Assembly (NCBI GenBank): GCA_963920635.1
Contig: OY987301.1
Span: 14,674,501-14,738,500, forward strand
Length of the DNA: 64,000 nucleotides
Direction: 5' to 3'
Source: Pseudeuparius sepicola
Taxonomy: Eukaryota > Arthropoda > Insecta > Coleoptera > Anthribidae
Part shown: positions 1 to 10,730 of the stretch, piece after piece
How the letters are laid out: each line of letters opens with the position of its first letter
Numbering within the stretch: the stretch's first letter is position 1
Translations under genes and position numbers: made by a program
Notes under the pieces: generated by a model
Seen by the model: only the letters and a program-made list of their open reading frames with translations
What the model was told of the DNA's origin: nothing
Database searches by the model: none

Positions 1-244
1 AAACAATTTTTTTAGAGATTTCAACCCTAACATAAAAAAATCGGAACAAATAACCAAATAAGCAAAATAATATGTCAATGCTCAAGTATAGAAGCGTCTA
101 AATGAAACTACTATCTAGGTACTGTTTATAACATTTGCAAGAAAATTGTCGGTTTAACACTTTTTGTGGACATATTATAGTCGTTCTGTAAAGCATTACA
201 GAATCTACAGAAAAGAATAAGAACTTACAGAAATTTTAACGCGA

Positions 245-560
245 TATCGCGGCATAAAATTTTGCCCCTTTCCCTGAAATGATCTCCATTTTTAGCCCGC
301 GCGTCGACACAGTTAATTATCCACTCAAAGAGGGAACACAATCTATCGGATTTTTTTTTGTGGCTTCACGTTCCGATAGCCGAGCAGAGCAGTTCGGCGT
401 GCGGCTTTCGTGTTTTGATATCATTAGTTCGGTTCGCGCCTCGATTGAACCTGATTTAATTCCGATTTCAATTCGCCTCCCGGGCCTTTTGAACGAGACC
501 GACCCGGCGGCGGCGAAAAAAAAAACACGGGATCGGTGAATGGGTATTCGGGGACCACCC
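245..560. other. CpG-rich non-coding block
   Basis: This stretch is much richer in G, C and CpG than its surroundings, with runs such as CCCGGGCC and CGGCGGCGG next to AT-rich DNA. Open frames cross it on both strands, but none resembles a known protein and the two strands are open over the same interval, as expected by chance in GC-rich sequence. It could be a regulatory element or the 5' end of a transcript; nothing in the sequence decides this. Positions 1-244 and 561-680 show nothing recognisable. Confidence 0.4.
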
Positions 561-680
561 CAGACAAAATATATAAGTAGTCCAATAATAACCGATAGCA
601 TTGTAGTCATTTAACATACTTAGAAGTACAGTACCAAATCAAAACAAATATTTTTTGTAGGGGTGCGCGGCTTGATTCTA

Positions 681-1343
681 TACATAGGGTGTTGGAGTTA
701 AAGTTTATTTTTTTAAAACGGCTTTTTAATAATATCACAAAAACGACAAATGATATTAACTTTAAATTCGATGCGCAGTTCGGGTAAAAATGAAATAAAC
801 TGTAGCTACCAGCGTTTTGTTGTCATGACCAGTGGCGTACGGGAACGTAGAATAGGCCCTCTTTTTAAAAATAATTTGCACGCCCATGGGTTTTTGATAA
901 ATTTCACAGCATTTTTTTAATTGCTCACGCATTTTTACATAAAAATTGTTTCTTATCAATTCTCCCTAAAACTACTGGATTTTGAGCAAACAAAGCAAGG
1001 CCAAGTTGCTGCACAGAAAAAGTTGGAACTTTGGGACTGTGCAGCAATAATTTGGACTTGCTTTGTTGGCTCAAAATCCAGTAGTTTTAGGGACAATTGA
1101 CAAGAAGCATTTTTTATGTAAAAATAAGCAACCAATTAAAAAATGCTGTCGGCTTTACAAAAGAATCATGGGTGTAGAAATTATTTTCCCATACGCCATT
1201 AGTTATGACAACAAAACGTTGGCAGCTTCAGTTTATTTCGTTTTATACCCCAATTCTGTATATCTAATTGAAAGTTAATAGCATTGTCGTTTTTGAGATA
1301 TTATTAAAAAACCGTTTAAAAAAATAAACTTTAACACCCTGTA
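681..1343. mobile_element. Foldback (snap-back) element, about 660 bp
   Basis: The two halves are near-complete inverted copies of each other around a centre near 1010. The outer ends read AGGGTGTTGGAGTTAAAG on the left and the matching complement CTTTAACACCCTGTA on the right. The innermost arms pair as CTGCACAG and CTGTGCAG. The arms differ by scattered substitutions and small gaps. Ends reading (TA)CAGGGTGTT are typical of mariner-related non-autonomous elements. No transposase reading frame is present. A transcript would fold into a hairpin with arms of about 320 nt. Short open frames inside it are by-products. Confidence 0.75.
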
Positions 1344-1358
1344 TTTTTTATAAAGCAT

Positions 1359-1949
1359 CTCCGGACTAGGCCTGAGACAAAATATCGATAAAATCGAAAG
1401 TATCGATACTATCGATTTTATCGATACTCGATATTCAATTTCGATAAATCGAAATATCGATATTATCGATATTTTCGATCTTTTCGATTTTATCAATCTT
1501 ATCGATTTTATCGATGTTTTCGATTTTATCGATCTTTTCGATTTTATCGATCTTTTCGATTTTATCGATCTTTTCGATTTTATCGATATTTTCGATTTTA
1601 ACGATCTTTTCGATTTTATCGATTTTATCGATATTTCGATCTTTCCAATTATATCTATCTTTTGAAATTGTTTGCAAAAATAAAGGAAATTGCTGCACCC
1701 ATTGCGTTCAGACCGCGTCCGCAGCAAGCCGATCGATTATATCGATAAGATCGATTTTATCGATAAGATCGATTTTATCAACATGATCGATAAGATCGAT
1801 AAGATCGAATGTATCGATAATATCGATTTTATCGATAAGATCGATTATATCGATAAGATCGATTTTATCGATTTATCGATTTTATCGATATTTTTTCAGT
1901 ATCGATTTCCGATACTGAAATTCGGAGATCGAACAGCCCTACTCCGGAC
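1359..1949. mobile_element. hAT-type MITE with ATCGAT arrays, 8-bp target duplication
   Basis: The 8-bp direct repeat CTCCGGAC occurs at 1359-1366 and 1942-1949. Just inside, the left end starts TAGGCCTG and the right end, read inward on the other strand, starts TAGGGCTG, so the inverted ends match at 7 of 8 bases. An 8-bp duplication and TAGGGCTG-like ends fit the hAT superfamily. The interior is almost entirely repeats of ATCGAT with T-rich or A-rich spacers and encodes no transposase, so this is a non-autonomous element. The perfect duplication suggests a fairly recent insertion. The TIR is short, so family placement is an inference. Confidence 0.65.
1385..1905. repeat. ATCGAT minisatellite arrays in two blocks
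   Basis: Two blocks of short repeats, about 1385-1645 and 1733-1905, flank a roughly 85-bp non-repetitive core. The first is dominated by the unit TTTTCGATTTTATCGATC, the second by GATAAGATCGATTTTATC. The octamer TATCGATA, the core of the insect DRE element bound by DREF, occurs several times. Because ATCGAT is self-complementary, both strands translate into long low-complexity stretches of Lys, Ile, Asp, Ser and Phe. These are not genes. Confidence 0.85.
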
Positions 1950-3300
1950 CCATAATATGCACATAAACTTTATTGTTTAAAATCTGGGTTACCCTGTATA
2001 TTATTTACAATTTATATTTTATTACTCAAATGAAAATACGACATAATTTACAGTAATCACGTGAATAGTACAAATTTATCAAACAGTAAACAGATTGATA
2101 TATTCTACAATTTATTTCTTAACAAAAAAAATTCTATTTATATTTGGTATGGCAAATAACTATTTTTTCCGGGATAAATATTATTTTTAGGACATCACCA
2201 GGAATATTCTATTACTCAACAATGATACCACTAATCAAAGCTCTCTCGTTGTTTATATCCAAGAATAAGTAAAAGCAAGTCATGAGGAATAAAACAGGCT
2301 ATCTAATGCTAATGATCCAAGTAGTGAGTAAATAAATGCATACACTGTCAGTGGTAGCTCGAAATTTAGCCTTACACTATCTCTCAACTCCGCTGGTGTT
2401 GTTCTGTACAAATCAACGTTCTCTTATTTTTATATGCTCGAATTCCTATAGCCATAATTGCTTTTGTCTTAGCGTTTTTTTCTTTTATTGCAGACAATAT
2501 TGTAACAATTCTGCAAATGGATTAACTAGCGTCTCGAGATTTTTTTAATGTCCTCATTTTTACCATCTTCTAACTAGCGTCTCTAGACTCGTTATGTTCT
2601 GGTTTCCGCCCAGTTTAACACCGACTTTTTAAAAAACAATATCACTCGCACTTGCAAGAGTTAATTAAGAAATTTATCAATAGATAGGTACAATTTCTCT
2701 GGAGACACCTACTTTACTTTTGCCTAGTTTTCGAGATAGGTATATTTTGTGTTGACCTTGAATAGAGTGTTGCCACAAGTAACTACCTGCTCTACTTAAA
2801 AAATGTTGCGGCTACCCATTCAGGATCTTTTGACTAAATGCTTTAATTAGTCCTAAATGACCTGGTCGGCCCCTCGAGTTGTTCGACATTTGAAAATGTC
2901 AAAATACCGCTTAACTCCCGTGAGTTATACGTCTTTAAAAACTTGGCACCGCAAACCACTTTTAGGTGCTTGAGCAGATGTAAAATTTCCGAACGACAAG
3001 TTCAGAACGATGGTGAAAATTTTAGATCAGATAAAATTATAATATACGTATGAATGTTTTTGTATAAACACCTAGATTTATTTTCTTAGGATTAAAGGTG
3101 TAAGAGCACACAAGTTGTAAACCTCCCCTAGTCTTCGACAGAATACTTGATTCAATAATAATAATAATAACATGCGTCACTGATATGGAAATTTAAATTT
3201 CTATTTTCATTTTTGACTTTGTTAAGGACCAAAAAATCGAATAACAGTGGTTTCCGAGGTTTTGCATAAAATCCAAGTGGATAGGATATTAGACAATTGG
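1950..3300. other. AT-rich DNA without recognisable features
   Basis: The stretch is AT-rich, with a decayed element end near 1985 (TTACCCTGTATATTA), a short direct repeat of ACTAGCGTCTC near 2525 and 2573, and an (ATA)n run near 3157-3170. No coding or RNA signal was recognised. Confidence 0.5.
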
Positions 3301-3304
3301 TTTA

Positions 3305-4168
3305 AATAATAATAATTATCATATTGCGATCTAAATAAAAACAACACGGAACTATTACTCAAATAAAATAATTAAAAACGGCATCCCTCACGCCTTGCTC
3401 GAACTTAATTTTATTTTGTTATTATTCCAGAGTTATATAGTGTAACATACTTTTTCTTGAAATCGGCAGTGAAGTGTTTCAAAATCGTCATTAAAAGCTC
3501 GAAAATCGGCACTGAAGTAGCCCATTATTGTACGATGTTTTCAATAAGTGACCAAATATTCAAAATCCGGCCAATAAATGCGCATTTAACTTTTCGTACA
3601 CATTGCGAAATTGCTACCTATATATAACCAGCGCAATCTTTCAGTATAAATATTTTAGTAGGTTTGAATATCAATCTATTTTTCATGGAGACTGCACATC
3701 AGGCAGCAGTTTGGAGCTTTTGTTGGGAAGCGTCGTGCCTCGTCATACTTGACCTAGGTAGAGCGATCGTCAAAGTCAAGCAACGCCGCGCGCAGTCGGT
3801 TTATGGACGGGTGATCCCTTATGATTATTTTTGTTTGGCTAATAAAACATTTTCTTCCGATTTCAAAATAAATATAATATGTACCTCGGCACTGAAGTTC
3901 TTTTTATGACTCATGTGGTTTATATTGGCCTCGACCAGAGGCCTCAGCAACTAAATTCCACATGAGTCTTAAAAAGTTGAACTTCAGTGCCTTGGTACAT
4001 AAATAACTATTTGGTCACGATTCGGGGGGGTTTGTATAAATAAAAATAAATAATAATTATTATTGTTATATTGCAATCTAAATAAAAACAACACGGAGTT
4101 ATTACCTATACTTAAATAAAATAATTAGAAACATTACCCCTCACGCCTTGCTTCCAGTTATATAGTTT
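3305..4168 (+). repeat. Direct repeat pair flanking a hairpin repeat
   Basis: A block at about 3305-3450 recurs at about 4047-4168. Both contain ATTGC(G/A)ATCTAAATAAAAAC, CAACACGGA and CTCACGCCTTGCT in the same order. They flank repeat R copy 1. A second short repeat, TTTGGTCACGATTCGG, occurs at 4012-4030 and again at 4217-4232, so this looks like a partial tandem duplication of the insertion site rather than a normal target duplication. Confidence 0.6.
3455..4012 (+). repeat. Family R, copy 1: interspersed hairpin repeat
   Basis: This is the fullest of four copies of one family in the window (others near 28.4, 47.9 and 61.7 kb, on the opposite strand). The right part (about 3893-4002) is an imperfect palindrome: GACTCATGTGG pairs with CCACATGAGTC around a GGCCTC loop. 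GCAGTGAAG occurs near the left end and CTTCAGTGCC near the right, so the ends are loosely inverted. A reading frame at 3664-3909 begins MNINLFFME and is also open in copies 2 and 4. It has no known domain. The copy lacks about 60 bp found in the other copies near 3555. No transposase is encoded. Class unknown; a non-autonomous element is most likely. Confidence 0.7.
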
Positions 4169-4234
4169 AAGCACAGCTTTTGTGTTAGGGTAATCTGTGG
4201 TTTAAGTATAATATACTTTTTGGTCACGATTCGG

Positions 4235-5003
4235 TTTGTAGGTATAAAAAAAAAGAAAACCGGGTGTTACGTCAAAACCGACGCGTGCGTGATCCAAGAA
4301 TAATTTTATTCTTCTTTTACTATTTTCCGTAAAAATCGAAATCGTTTCAGTTGCGTTTACAAACAAAATATTACCTAGTTTATAGGGCGCTCTGGCGTTA
4401 TGTAACTGTTTTGGGCAATGCAAATAATTTTTAAATTGTCGGGATTGTCGTAACCGACAATAAGCTGCGGTCGGCGTCGGCATTTGTTTGGAAATATCTG
4501 CAGCAATAACTGCTCGAAAAAGTGTACTCGTGCGAGGAAATCTAATATTTTCGTTGGATAGCAAAAACCCATCTGCGGCGATGCCGCACGACACGTGTCG
4601 GCGGAAAAAATCGAGTCATTTATAAATAACGGTGTGCCGGTAATTTAGCGTTTTTAGTCGAGAAAACGAAGTAAAAATTAGAAGTTTCACAACTGTTTCA
4701 CGAGCACTTCACGCAGATTACCGAATGTCAACACCACTACGATCAGAACCGTTTCGGTTACACCGACCGCTCTAGATGCTATATTTCCATTTAACAAGAA
4801 AAAAACGAAAACTCAAATTTAGCAATGCGTAAGAGGCGTAATAACAAAGAAATACTCCGTTACCAAATGTCAATTAACGACAACAAAGCAAGACGACAAT
4901 GTTATCCAACTTCAATAAATTACAGGGGTTTTACGCATTGTTGACCAAAGACGGACAAAGAAATTGAAAATGTCGCAGCCTTCAACTAACAAGCAGTGTT
5001 TTA
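4235..5003. other. AT-rich DNA with a modest CpG-rich patch
   Basis: The part from about 4380 to 4620 is CpG-rich (CGGTCGGCGTCGGC, GGCGATGCCGCACG). Overlapping open frames on the minus strand resemble no known protein. The rest is AT-rich and unremarkable up to the mariner at 5006. Confidence 0.4.
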
Positions 5004-5005
5004 TA

Positions 5006-6543
5006 TGGGTGGTTCACTTTTATGTGGTAGGACTTTAACATTAGATAGAAAAAGATAATCTAAAATGAAAATTTTATATCAACATATATCGGGGAAAGCT
5101 TAGTTTCCGAGATACAGGGCGTTGAAGTGTTGGAAAAAATATGAAGTATTTTTTACACTGTCCGAACCAGTGGAGATATTTAAACCAAATTTGATGTGTA
5201 GTACCACCTTTTTGACTACGATATTTAGTGATAATATGAAGGTCCTGAAATAACCAGTGGTGGAGTTATGGGTTTTCACTATCACTAAATTTAAAAAGTA
5301 ATTAGTACGGACCTGTCTCACATCAACGTAATTTTTTTTTTCGTAAAGTTCTTTCAATTCTCTACAAAAAGTGTATCTTGACATTTCTTTGTATCTGCCA
5401 CGGTTGTGTAGTAAATAAATTATTTCGTTTCCATCTCAGCCTTTCTTGCCTAAAAATGTGTTTTCTAAGATTATTGATAAATATCGCAAATAACAGAAAT
5501 TAATTATGGAACACTTATCGGATTCAGCTATTTTATTTTTAATTTTATGGAAACAATTTTAAAAATAAACTGGCACTTGGTTTGAGGTATATTACTTTAT
5601 TATCATTCTAACATTTTTATCAAATCTAGTATTATTTCTTAATAATTTTTATAATTCTAAATTTGTACAACATTCAACAATTGTTCAAAATGTGATCCAT
5701 TCTGTTGCACACATAATTCACTTCGACGCCTAACGGATTGAACAGCATCGATTAAATTGCCATTTCTCAATTCATCGCACGCATTTCTGATACCATCAAT
5801 AAGTTGTTCCCTTGTTTCTACAGGAGTCGCATAGACTTGTTCTTTTAAAAATCCCCATACGAAGAAGTCCAGAGGTGTTATGTCCGGAGAACGTGGTGGC
5901 CAAGCGACCGGTCCCCCTCGTCCGATCCACCTATTTGGAAAGTTATTATTTAACCAGTTCCTTCGGTGAAAATGTGCAGGACAGCCGTCAAGTTGGAACC
6001 AAGCCAACAATCTTAAGTTTAAAGGAATGTCTTCCCACATATTATTATGCTCAGCTACTAAAAACTCCAAAAAATTGTCACCATTCACTCGCTGTGGCAA
6101 AAAAAGGGTCCAAACAGATGATGGTTGTACAGTCCAATCCAAACATTGACACTAAATTCGACCTGAAAATTTCTTGGCCGGATTGCATGTGGGTTTTCTT
6201 GTGCCCAAATATGCTGATTATGAAAGTTTACTACTCCACGACGAGTAAAACACGACTCGTCCGTCCATAAAATGTTATTTAAAAATTGTCTATTTCCTTC
6301 AATTGACTCCAAAATCCATCGGCAAAACACTAATCTTCTTTCTGCATCGCCGGGCCTTAAACCTTGTACGGGTTGTAGATGATACGACAGTGTAAAAAAT
6401 ACTTCATATTTTTTCCAACACTTCAACGCCCTGTATCTCGGAAACTAAGCTTTCCCCGATATATGTTGATATAAAATTTTCATTTTAGATTATCTTTTTC
6501 TATCTAATGTTAAAGTCCTACCACATAAAAGTGAACCACCCTG
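5006..6543 (-). mobile_element. Mariner-type element with ~157-bp TIRs and broken transposase
   Basis: Inverted repeats of about 157 bp lie at 5006-5162 and 6388-6543. They start GGGTGGTTCACTTTTATG and are flanked by TA on both sides (5004-5005 and 6544-6545). The outermost left bases read TGGG where the right end reads CAGGG, a small decay. The body carries transposase sequence on the minus strand. TA duplication plus a DD34D transposase places it in the Tc1/mariner group. The transposase starts right at the inner edge of the right TIR and lacks its N-terminal DNA-binding domain, so this is an internally deleted, inactive copy. Confidence 0.9.
5657..6387 (-). pseudogene. Mariner DD34D transposase, N-truncated and frameshifted
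   Basis: Two overlapping minus-strand frames make up the catalytic part. The upstream frame (stop at 6085) carries the first catalytic Asp in WTDES. The downstream frame (to 5657) carries the second in QLDGCPAHF and the third in WPPRSPDITPLDFF. Thirty-four residues separate the last two Asp, which is the mariner signature. The frames join within about 6085-6142, where a run of seven A (6099-6105) is the likely site of a one-base indel. All three acidic residues are kept, but the helix-turn-helix region normally found upstream (over 100 residues) is missing and replaced by TIR sequence. The C-terminus looks natural. The protein would have cut and joined DNA at TA sites; this copy cannot. Confidence 0.88.
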
Positions 6544-6545
6544 TA

Positions 6546-8600
6546 TACAACTCAAAAGTGTATTGGAGACACCCCATTACCAAAAGGTATGGACTTGGTG
6601 GAGAGGATGGAGATGGAAATCTCAACAGTATACCTATAGACCCCATTCTTACAAAAAATTTACAACACCCAAGATCCTTAATGTAAGAAGTTGCCTCTTG
6701 TTGAGAAAGCATTCTGTGGATAACGCTGACAATAAAAATTGTCGGTATACGGGCGACATACAGGCGAATGGCAACCACATCATCTGACAACATTCCTGTG
6801 ACGTCAGCGTCGCTCTCTCCATACAACAGTAGGTAACCTTCTTACTTTACGGGTCTTAAACAACACCCGCTTCAGTTGGAGTTTTATAATTATTATATAT
6901 AAATAACAAAAAGAGAAAGTTAATAAGGTGACAGAACTGCAGAGCCACAGCCGACTCTAAAGGAGAAGCCCTGAAGTAGAGAAAACTGGCAACAAGGGAT
7001 GTGGGTCCACGTCGCGTGCCCTGACACTGCCTGTCAGTTCATTTTACAAGAAATTTACCAGAATTAATTTATGTAGTGCGGGTAGTGCTATCGTCGCCAG
7101 ATTGCTACGACGAGTCAGTGTGTCTCTGGGAGAAAACAGACAGCCCGAAGTGTAGGCGACAGTTTTTTTTATAAATTTGTTTTGTTTGGGCAAAAGTGAA
7201 ACATTTCTATAAAAGTTCTAAGTGAAGAATCGTTCCTTTACAATTTCAATTTAAGCCTCAAGATGCCTAGAACCGTCTAGGGAAGCTAGAACTGAGTTAT
7301 ATACCTGGCTGTCAGTGAAATCGTAATAATAACTTGAAGTAGCTAGGTTTTCTTTCCAAAAGATAATTTAGTTGAATGGTATTATGAAATTGACTGCCAT
7401 TTCAATCAGAAGAGATTACTCTCCTTCACAACATGCTGTTCTCTGTTCGCTTGTTTGTATTTTTAGGAAAATTTAACCATACTTATAAGGGAAGATAGAT
7501 CATTTGCCTGATCGCACACTTTGGGAAAAATTCTCACAAAAATTCGGCTTACAACAAAATTTTGTCCCCTCTATTCGTCCAAATTTACCATATTATTTGT
7601 CGAAAATGTACTTATCCACACCAGGAATCGTACTTATTATAAATGCTTATACTTCTGTGTATATTTTGTTACCTGTTACTGCTTTTATTGTCTGTTAAAC
7701 AAATGTACCTACTTACTTAAGTACCCAATTAGTTGAACCAAAGTTCTCAAATGTATTTAGTTATAATTAAAAAGAGGGTTGAACATCTATTAGAAAGGAT
7801 AAACTAAGCCAAAGTGCAGACTGCTCTATACTGCATAGACCCGTTGAACCATCACGCTGCGGCGTTGCCACATGTTTGCACAGGGCTTGTAAGCTTGAGA
7901 AGGTTGTGGCAGAGCTTAATTATTAGTGTCATATACCGAGGCATCTTCTAGTTGAGCAAAACCATTAGTTGTAGCTGGGAAAATTTTCAGGGGTAATACT
8001 AACAAGTGGTGTACCTATTATCGATAATATTTATTTTTTCTGCTCCCTCCTTCCTAATGTACACTTTACGTACCCGCGCCTACCTATAATATAAAATTGT
8101 TAAGTAGCATGAAAATTTTAATATATTACAGGATGTGAGGCATTGCCCTGGTCCATAAAAGTAACTCCGAGACCAAAAAAGAGCACTTACGCATCTTGCA
8201 ATGTAAATAACTATTTTACGCATATTCCGGCCGAAAGAAAAACGAAAAAAATGTGGGCTTATTAGATCTCTACATTCTCAAATAAAAATAAAAAATCACG
8301 AACAGAACCTATTATTTGAGCCAGAAACTCACAAGTTGGGGGAATATCAATTGAGTTGGTGTGAACGATTTACTTATGAATTATATAATTATTATTTTTA
8401 AAGTGGTATGTACCTACTCAAATATGCATTGAAGTATAGGTAAGCGAATATAATTCGTGTCGATCTGGGAAACGATAACTTGTCCTCTAGCTATTTATTA
8501 TAAGAAAAAGTACCTGCGTAAAAGCTGTGTATTGTCGAGATGACGCGAAAAGAAGAGTTAATAATTTTCAATTCGGATCCAATATAAATTTAACCAAGTA
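6546..8600. other. AT-rich DNA, nothing recognised
   Basis: No coding exon, RNA or repeat was recognised. Two overlapping short frames at about 7504-7736 look like chance. The segment around 6950-7180 is closer to balanced composition but has no identifiable content. Confidence 0.45.
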
Positions 8601-8609
8601 ATTTACGTC

Positions 8610-8960
8610 AATGTTCGGGCCCGATCGTAGCGTTTTTCACGTTGTAATTAACGAGTGCTCCGGCCGTGGCGTTGCGGTAGGTTTTTAACGCGCTTTTTGG
8701 GCGTAATTCTACCAAAATCTCCGGCGGCGCGGCTCTTTGATGTAGATAATAAGATGAGTGCGCTTTTATCTCGCGGCAGAGACGGGTCGACCACAACGAG
8801 GAATGAAAAGAAGCCGACGCGCCGACCGAAAAAACGGACGGGGCGCGGGGCGCGCCATTTTTGCGTAATTACCGCTGAAAAATTACTTCCGCCGCGCTTA
8901 TTAATATCGTAAATCGCGGAATTAATCGAGTAACATCCAAGGCCTGACTCCAAACTAGTA
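8610..8960. other. CpG-rich non-coding block
   Basis: A sharp rise in CpG, with GGCCGTGGCGTTGCGG, CCGGCGGCGCGG and GGGGCGCGGGGCGCG. Long frames on both strands overlap each other, none with a recognisable domain. It ends in TTATTAAT and GGAATTAATCG motifs of homeodomain type. Regulatory function is only a guess. The following 8961-9420 segment shows nothing. Confidence 0.4.
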
Positions 8961-9553
8961 TATTCCGCAATAATAATTTTCACGGGGACGGCCAATTCGA
9001 GTGAGATATTAATGAAATAAACTAGGTATAATTATCTAGATATTAAAGAAAAATCAACCATCAAAATCAATTTAAGATAAATACTGTGAACAGGCACCAA
9101 ATAAGTAAACATAGAAGGTTCACTTGCCGAGTGCGGCCCAGGCAGTTCGACCGCCATTACCCGTTGTCTCTTGTCCCCCGCTAAGAACTATGCAATACGC
9201 AGTTCATCTATGGTCCAGTCTCTGCAAAAATTATAAAGTGCCGTCACCAAGTGACCCTTCTATGGTTATCAATATACACCCCTTTAAATGTGCATAGAAA
9301 ATTAAGCATGTTTTCAGTGTCTAAAAAATGCTTTGCACATAGCACATGGAACAACAACTATGAAACTTGGAATAAATTGTATTTACATTGAAAACGGCAA
9401 AATCTTTTACCCATTTTTTATTGCATCCGCAACTTCGAAGGCGATATTCTGCGATATTCTGCGAACCGGAAATTCAGTGTAAATTCCATATGGAAGTGAA
9501 CTTCCTCGATATTTCTACCACAGTAAGTTTGGATGGAAATTAATATAGGAATA

Positions 9554-10365
9554 CAGGATGATTTTTTTAGGTCTACCACCGCGATTTTCTCGTCCATTTT
9601 GCGGCCTACAAAAAAAACGTAAGAAACAAAAATGTGGCAATTTTGGACAGCTAAGTGGTGCTGCAAAATAAATCGGCATCCATGGCCAACTTGTCGCGCA
9701 ATATTAAAAAAACCTCAAATTGAGCAAAACTATTAACGGCCGTGGAGTGATTATTTTAAGAGACAGAGGAAAACTTTTATATTGAAAATTGATGGCACTA
9801 AGAAGCTTTATGCAAAAGGGTACTCAGATAGTTTCAGAAAATTACACAGGGTCTTCGGCTCTCTTGAGACTATGAATTTTTTTTTTGTTTATTTCTTATT
9901 AAAGCGATTTTCTCGCTTATTTTGGGCCGCACAGAAAATATGTAAGAAAACAAAATATGGCAATTTTGGTCAGCAAGGCGACATTAAAAAAAAATGGGCC
10001 TCCATACCCAACTTTTCTCGGTGTACTAAAAAAATCTAAAATCGACAAAAAATTGCATGGTCTCAAGAGAGCCCAAGACCCTGTGTAATTTGCTGAAACT
10101 ATCTGAGCACCTGGGTGGATAAAGCTTCTCAGTGCCATCAATTTTCAATATAAAAGTTTTCCTCTGTCTCTTAAAATAAACATTCCACGGCCATTAATAG
10201 TTTTGCTCAATTTGAGATTTTTTTAATAATGCGCGACAAGTTGGCCATGGATGCCGATTTCTTTTGCAGCACCACTTAGCTGTTTAAAATTGCCACATTT
10301 TTGTTTTTTGTAGGCAGCAAAATGAGCGAGAAAATCGCGGTGGTAGACCTAAAAAAATCATCCTG
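9554..10365. mobile_element. Foldback element, 812 bp, TA-flanked
   Basis: Ends read CAGGATGATTTTTTTAGG on the left and its complement ending CATCCTG on the right, each next to TA (9552-9553, 10366-10367). The arms pair over most of their length; AATTGATGGCACT near 9787 pairs with AGTGCCATCAATT near 10130. The central part (about 9905-9972) repeats in direct orientation the subterminal block at 9573-9650 (GCGATTTTCTCG through GGCAATTTTGG), so the element carries a nested extra copy of its own end. No transposase is present. Confidence 0.82.
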
Positions 10366-10730
10366 TATATATTAGGTTCTTATAAAACTCCAAAACTACC
10401 TACAGTGTGGCCACCGAGAAGAATAATAAAAGAAAGAATAAGAACATAGTAGCGTTTATGCACACCGGCATAGCAACTGCTTTCTATATAGAGTCCAACA
10501 AAATAACATTGATTGCTTTTTTATTTATTATTATTTCTAATAATGAGAACTTAGTGGTAACTAATTTAAATTAATGTATGCATTCGTGAAAATTGTAGTT
10601 ATTTTGAACATTTGCAATAGTAGTTGTTCGTTATGTGTTTGTTAGTATTTTTGTTACTCTTGGGTAGTTATTTAGGTTATTTTTACAAGACGAAAAGTTT
10701 GATTTTTTTCAACAAATTATTTTAATTATA

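Noticed and set aside
562..600. ATATATAAG as a TATA box
   Set aside because: No initiator or exon follows; such strings are frequent in AT-rich DNA.
1275..1980. Long open frames rich in Lys-Ser-Ile, Asp-Lys-Ile or Phe-Ser-Ile on both strands
   Set aside because: They are translations of the ATCGAT arrays; all frames are open because the repeat lacks stops in several phases.
5100..5384. 94-residue minus-strand frame inside the mariner as a gene
   Set aside because: It starts in element 3' non-coding DNA and runs into the TIR; no domain, and the mirror TIR gives related sequence.
8608..8995. Arg- and Lys-rich frames in the CpG block as nuclear proteins
   Set aside because: Frames are open on both strands at once and biased by GC content; no domain.
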